NCBI GenBank assembly: GCA_949825025.1
Contig: OX463782.1
Coordinates: 37,163,951 to 37,227,950 of the forward strand
Origin: Siphlonurus alternatus
Taxonomy: Eukaryota > Arthropoda > Insecta > Ephemeroptera > Siphlonuridae
DNA: 64,000 bases
Reading direction: 5' to 3'
Numbering within the stretch: the first letter of the stretch is position 1; each line of letters starts with the position of its first letter. Below the pieces are notes generated by a model. That model ran no database searches. It had not been told where the DNA came from and was given only the letters and a program-made list of their open reading frames with translations. The translations under genes were made by a program, and so were the position numbers. Shown one piece after another: positions 59,901-64,000 of this stretch.

Positions 59901-62466
59901 TTTCATCGATATAGATATTGGAATTTGACGTCACGAGTCAATCTTTGTCCACTGGCTCGAAATGACGTCAGAGTCAAATCCCGATATTTATCTTTATGAA
60001 AACTGCGTAAATAAAAATTGATGATTTCAGCTGAAAGAGAATGACTTTATGCAATTTGCAAGTGAAAGTTTTATGCACTTTTCATTAAAATGCTCGTCAA
60101 TTTTTTTCATATATTTGAAATGTTGTTGAACATTTGGCAGAACTTTAAAATAAAAAAACGTTTCTGCTTTAATATGGAAGTCGCTGAATAAACTGCACAT
60201 AAATAATTATTAAATTCAAGGAAAATAAACCATTTCGGTTGTGATATATATTTTAAAGGAAAGGATAGGAATAACCAGCAAGGCCTTACCGATCGAGAAG
60301 TCACAGAAGGAGAAAATCTTGCGGTCACAGGTTCACTCGAAAAATAGTTAAAAATCTACATTTTTAAGGCCTTGCTGGTTATTCTAAGGGGCATTCACAA
60401 AGTCTTAAGGCCACATTTAAGGCTTGATAATTTAAAGCTTGATTTTAGACGTGTTTTTTAGACCCAAAATTTCTGGTCTTAAATTATTGAGCCTTAAATG
60501 TGGTCTGAAGGCTTTGTGAATGCCCCTTTCTTATACATAAATAATTATATCATACATTACCAAAAAGAAAAGTAGTATTTTAGGATTCATAAATTTGAAA
60601 ATATTTTTTATTATATAACTTTAGAATTTCATATTCATTGCCTCAAATTAGTTAAATAAATATTAGAGTGGTAATGAATTAAAATTATATGCAAATTCCA
60701 ATTTAGGTTAAAAAAAATTAAATAATAGACAGAATGCTGTTCTACTATATTATCTTAATTTGTACATAAATATTGATGACACTGCTGTACAGTAAAATTA
60801 TCAAGATGAAACACAGAGTCAAACATTAGTCAAAATGGAAAATAGTGGTGGCGATGATTCATAAAATCCAGAAAATTATGCCGATTTCTCACTAACCACA
60901 ATTTACACCAGCCTACAGTATAACAGATCTTAGATTACCGGTGGACTAGACAGGATCAGCGACTGTCACCAGTCTGGCCATGTTAAAATGAAACAGACGA
61001 TCGCCGCGCACAGTAATCTGCACGTAACTAAGATCTGTAATTTAATGACACTAAACGTGGTTAGTGAGAAACCTGGATAACACTCATCATGAATCGTGGC
61101 CATCACAGTTAGCCAGCATGTGTCAGAAATGAGCCAACATTGACTAATACCAAGGTAATATATTTTGGGAAATATTGGGGGGGGGGGGGTATTCACAAAG
61201 CACTTTAACCTCCACTTTAGCCTCAATTTTAATCCCGGGTTAAAACAAGTGCTATACCTAGTAAGTACTAAAAAATGTGGGCTAAATCAGGGTTAACCAA
61301 TGTTAAACAGATACGTTAACCCCCGATTTAGCCAACATTTTTAGCATCATTTTTAGTAAGGACTAAATATCGCTTAATGCCATCTGTTTTTAACCCGAAG
61401 GATAAAAGTCTAGGCTAAAGTAGGGTTAAATTGCTATGTGAATGCCCCTCATTTAAGTTCTACCTGACAGAACTGATTTGTGAGCCAACATTAAGAAGGT
61501 AGTTACCTGCTGGGGAGGGCTGAGGTGCAGAGAAGCCCATGGCGCTGGCCGGAGGTGCTGATGCCGTCGCATAGCCGGTGTAGCCGTTGATGCCAGGGTA
61601 GGGGGGCGGCATGTCCGTCATGTACACAGAGTTAGCTGCGGAACAAAGGAATGTTAGCTGACGGTACACAGAACAAGGCGTGAACTTAAATTAAATTGTG
61701 TTATGTTTAAAAAGAAATACATTGCAGTATCTTGACCTCTATGCATAATAGTGAATTACACTCATATAATACCAGAAACAGAAATAAAGTTGTTTCAGAA
61801 GCGCATAATTCGAGTTTATTAGAAAAAAGTTCTGGCGTAATGCATACTCCACTTGCTTCAGAAATACTCATAACACTCTTTTGCCTTCTGCACTCTCTAT
61901 TACACTGTGTACTTTTAACACTCCTGCTCTTCAAACATTCTGCAATCACATCCAACCAAACCTTTTTTAGTCTACCTAATCCTTTTATTCCTTGTACACT
62001 ACCTTTACACACCTGTTTTGCAATTCGTTCATCACCCATTCACTCAACATGTCCAAACCAACGTAGTGTACTTCGTTCATACTTGTCAATTACGCTTTCT
62101 TTCACCCCACACTCATTCATCACCCATGTGTTTCTCACTCTCGGTAATCTCACCTGGAGGCTGGTCTGGGAACACGTTGGTGGGAGGTGTCCATCCGTAG
62201 TATCCCGCTGGGGGCGGAGTGTAGGCAGGGGGCGGAGCCGGGTACCACGCCCCCGCGGGAGGAGCGTAGGCGGGAGGAGCGTCCGGAGAAGTGCCGTTCC
62301 TCGACGCCATCTGCGAGGACTTGAGCATGGCCTGGCCGAAGTCGATGGCGCCTCCCTCCTTGAAGTGCAGCTTGAACTTGGCCTCCCCCACCCAGTTGCC
62401 GTTGGGCTGGGCACGAACCTTCCCCTTGATGTAGTTGGCTCCAAACATTGGCTGCTCCAGCTCCAC
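56987..62466 (-). CDS. WBP2: WBP2 (WW domain-binding protein 2), last four coding exons; 5' part off the window
   Basis: Exons in transcript order: 62466-62154, 61635-61507, 59716-59631 and 57031-56987 (stop TAG). The junctions are GT-AG and the phases 0/1/1/0 close, giving 190 residues in the window. The first exon starts VELEQPMFGANYIKGKVRA and contains GGAIDFGQAML, the end of the GRAM/PH-like domain (human KQPVFGANYIKG, GGAIEFGQRML). A Pro/Tyr-rich tail follows with five PPxY motifs: PPAY three times, PPPY and PPTY. The EAKAMEAAQSAYYDPNKP block matches human EAKAAEAAASAYYNPGNP. WBP2 binds WW domains of YAP/TAZ and NEDD4-type proteins and co-activates nuclear receptors. The N-terminal GRAM exons were not found up to 64,000. 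The large introns hold LINE pieces and foldbacks. Confidence 0.95.
57434..57780. mobile_element. TTAA-flanked foldback, family G, copy 3, in WBP2 last intron
   Basis: A 347-bp palindrome with ends GGGTAAGATAACGCCACC and GGTGGCGTTATCTTACCC. TTAA lies on the left (57,430-57,433) and TTGC on the right, probably a mutated TTAA. The arms are near-identical to each other, so it is young. From 57,781 to 59,229 I see only AT-rich intron and a GC-richer patch near 58,530-58,700 without an exon. Confidence 0.75.
59230..59613 (+). pseudogene. LINE ORF2 C-terminal fragment, antisense to WBP2
   Basis: The frame 59,235-59,573 includes KFRLDTGHDYLGCYQKKF and DSDICKLCKNEPQDRRHLF. This is the R-x-GH...C-x2-C...H-x3-C pattern at the end of non-LTR ORF2 proteins. 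It ends about 17 nt before WBP2 exon 59,631-59,716. The upstream RT domain is absent. Confidence 0.7.
60262..60384. repeat. Foldback of about 123 bp in a WBP2 intron
   Basis: The tips AATAACCAGCAAGGCCTTA and TAAGGCCTTGCTGGTTATT are near-perfect complements. The interior is not palindromic (GAAGTCACAGAAGGAG). Confidence 0.65.
60386..60529. mobile_element. Palindromic MITE, ends AAGGGGCATTCACAAAG
   Basis: A 144-bp palindrome whose tips end in CTTTGTGAATGCCCCTT on the right. The tip shares the ATTCACAAAG core with 18,532-18,709 and 61,182-61,449, but the interior differs. It begins directly after the foldback at 60,262-60,384. A weaker inverted pair (TTTCTCACTAACCAC / GTGGTTAGTGAGAAA) lies at 60,887-61,072. 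Confidence 0.7.
61182..61449. mobile_element. Palindromic MITE, ends GGTATTCACAAAGCACTTTA
   Basis: An imperfect 268-bp foldback ending AAATTGCTATGTGAATGCCC. Interior words such as ACTTTAGCCTC and AGGGTTAACC echo the element at 18,532-18,709, so it is a longer, older relative. Confidence 0.6.
61735..61850 (+). pseudogene. LINE ORF2 C-terminal scrap, antisense to WBP2
   Basis: The plus-strand frame ELHSYNTRNRNKVVSEAHNS matches the H-x-Y-N-T-R-x-R signature near the end of many non-LTR ORF2 proteins. Only about 40 codons remain. Confidence 0.5.
61855..62150 (-). pseudogene. LINE ORF2 C-terminal fragment beside the WBP2 splice donor
   Basis: On the minus strand CGVKESVIDKYERSTLRWFG then HVE, a stop, MGDERIAKQV and LGRLKKVWLDVIAECLKSRS follow the well-known LRWFGHVERM...GRPRKRWLDGV pattern of LINE C-termini. 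It lies in the same direction as WBP2 and begins within a few bases of the GTGAGATTACC donor that ends WBP2 exon 62,466-62,154. Confidence 0.7.
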
Positions 62467-62529
62467 CTGTAGAAGAAATAATAAAATAATAACGTACTGT
62501 AACTTAAATGCGGCACGGTGACTTTCAAT

Positions 62530-62905
62530 TTTTTTTTTCTTTTTCTTTACAAGGATACATCCCTATGAGCTTGGAAAGGAACTCAAGGCGGGGTAATGGG
62601 TAGGGAAAAGGTAGGGAAAGGATGGTGGTCACAGCCTGTTACACGTCCCAGCATTCGCTGAGATGAGACTGAGGGAACCATGGAAAACCTCAGTCAGGAC
62701 GGACACCTCTACTTTTTATCGACCAGTGATGCCCAAAGCCTGGGGAACCACACACAAGTGCATCACTGCACTGTGTGGAAAGCGAGATGAATTTACCCCA
62801 GGGAGGGAGCAACGTAATTTTTACTTGAAACGGTCACTATCCAAGTACTAGCCACACTTGATGTTGCTTGACTTCAGTGATCTAACAAGAACATGTCTAA
62901 CCTCG
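62530..62905 (-). mobile_element. 5S-headed SINE, subfamily A, full length, in a WBP2 intron
   Basis: It has the A-tail side (CTTTACAAGGATACATCCCT in plus reading), the middle domain (GACTGAGGGAACCATGG, GGAACCACACACAAGTGCAT) and the 5S-like head (CTATCCAAGTACTAGCCAC). It lies in the same sense as WBP2, about 65 bp upstream of an exon. Confidence 0.8.
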
Positions 62906-64000
62906 ATCAACCTTTTCCCTCGAGCTATTTGTTTAGCTCAAGGTTGAACCCTACCATGTGACACCAGCCCCTCTACAAAGGCCTGCACACTGCAAGGCAT
63001 GCAAAGAAATAGTAGTCCACATCCCAATGCCAGATCATTGTAACATTCAAATTAAATTCAATTGAAGTAAATTTTTCTTGATGTTTTCACACCCCAGGCA
63101 AAATTTCTAAACCCCTTATCTTGCCGTGTGTAAAATTTCAAAATTTTAGAATCACTCGTCCCATGAAAATTTTGGGATCAAAATTGCATTTAACTAAATG
63201 AAATATGGAAAATCTAGGCTATGTTTCGAAAAACCACCAAAATCCAGGCCTTTGTGGAGTGGATGCTGCACATGATGAAAGAGTTCAGAATCAATGTCGG
63301 GAAAGTTCAAGCACAAATTTTATTTTCTGCACTTTTTTGTTACATAAAAAAAGTATGGAACAATGATTATTTAGGGCTGGTTCATAAAGCTAATTTCACG
63401 ACAAACTTCTATACAGAAAATAGCAATGAGAATACCGTGCAAAACTCACTGTACCTGGAGCATTTAAGCTCCTATTCATAGAGAAAGAAATTCTTACTTT
63501 GTCTTGCCTACTGATAGTAGAAGCTTGATGTTTTGTGATAAAGCATCCTTCTTTATATGTTTACATTAAACTCAATAATCACAATACCAGAGCAAGTAAA
63601 AAGATTTTTGTTGACAGGCATAACCTCTCAAATTATAAAAAAGGACCTTACATTGTATTTATTTATTATTTATTTCAGTATATAATCACTTGCAACCTTT
63701 TATCTGATTGACATGCTTGCTCTGAAAAAAAATTATCGCAAAATCATTAATGGTTTACTAATCAAATTCCCCTTCTATAGTTCAAAAGAGTTCTTACTGA
63801 TGTACGTAAACGTATTTTTAAATCATCATAGGCTGCAAACGGATACACTATGTCATATTTAAAATTTTGTTATGTTTTTTTTTAATTATTGACATAGGAA
63901 TGTAAATAAATTGTGTGTAAATTTGAATATTTAAAATTAAAGTTGATCTATATTACAAATGTAATCAAAACGTTGAAATAAAATTCTATTCTTATCTGCA
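62906..64000. other. WBP2 upstream intron, nothing else recognised
   Basis: AT-rich sequence with no GRAM-domain exon on the minus strand. A plus-strand frame of 86 codons at 63,221-63,481 has no recognisable motif, and I do not call it a gene. Confidence 0.4.

Noticed and set aside
61732..62472. A 246-codon plus-strand frame, the longest in the window
   Set aside because: It runs antisense through the WBP2 exon and two LINE fragments; its GC-rich half is the shadow of the WBP2 Pro/Tyr-rich exon.
63221..63481. An 86-codon plus-strand frame
   Set aside because: No recognisable motif, AT-rich composition, and it lies antisense in the expected WBP2 intron.

Overview
The window is eukaryotic and invertebrate. 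It has spliced genes with GT-AG introns, AT-rich spacers and dense interspersed repeats. The best clue to the group is a SINE family whose head copies a 5S rRNA promoter. That head carries the core GATCACCGAAGT, which is the arthropod form of 5S (vertebrate 5S reads GATCTCGGAAG), so an arthropod is my best guess. No bacterial, organellar or CRISPR feature is present.

Layout. Positions 1 to about 36,000 form a repeat desert with no gene I can defend. It holds 5S-derived SINEs, a roughly 270-bp MITE family with TIR core AGTTGAAA, hAT-type MITEs with 8-bp target duplications, many foldback elements, microsatellites and one broken LINE. At 36,493-48,731 (minus strand) lies a complete ten-exon gene for WBP11, a spliceosome-associated WW-domain ligand; every splice phase closes and the product is 579 aa. 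Its introns carry long inverted repeats and LINE pieces. A CpG-rich promoter with a perfect NRF1 site lies just upstream.

From 49,528 on the plus strand, at least three phase-consistent exons mark an unidentified gene that points away from WBP11. From 51,295 to 56,060 there are nested foldbacks, among them an inverted duplication of a mariner-type transposase tail that hosts a 395-bp TTAA-flanked foldback. At 56,987-62,466 (minus strand) are the last four coding exons of WBP2; its GRAM-domain exons lie off the right edge. LINE ORF2 ends sit close to three splice donors of the two known genes.

Both named genes encode proline-rich ligands of WW domains. WBP11 acts in pre-mRNA splicing, and WBP2 in transcription co-activation and Hippo/YAP signalling. 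In human they are on different chromosomes, so their adjacency here is notable but may be chance. The most unusual non-genic structures are a 1.68-kb foldback with tRNA-like pol III promoter modules inside WBP11 intron 9, the nested TTAA and mariner foldbacks, and a set of foldbacks that share only their tips.
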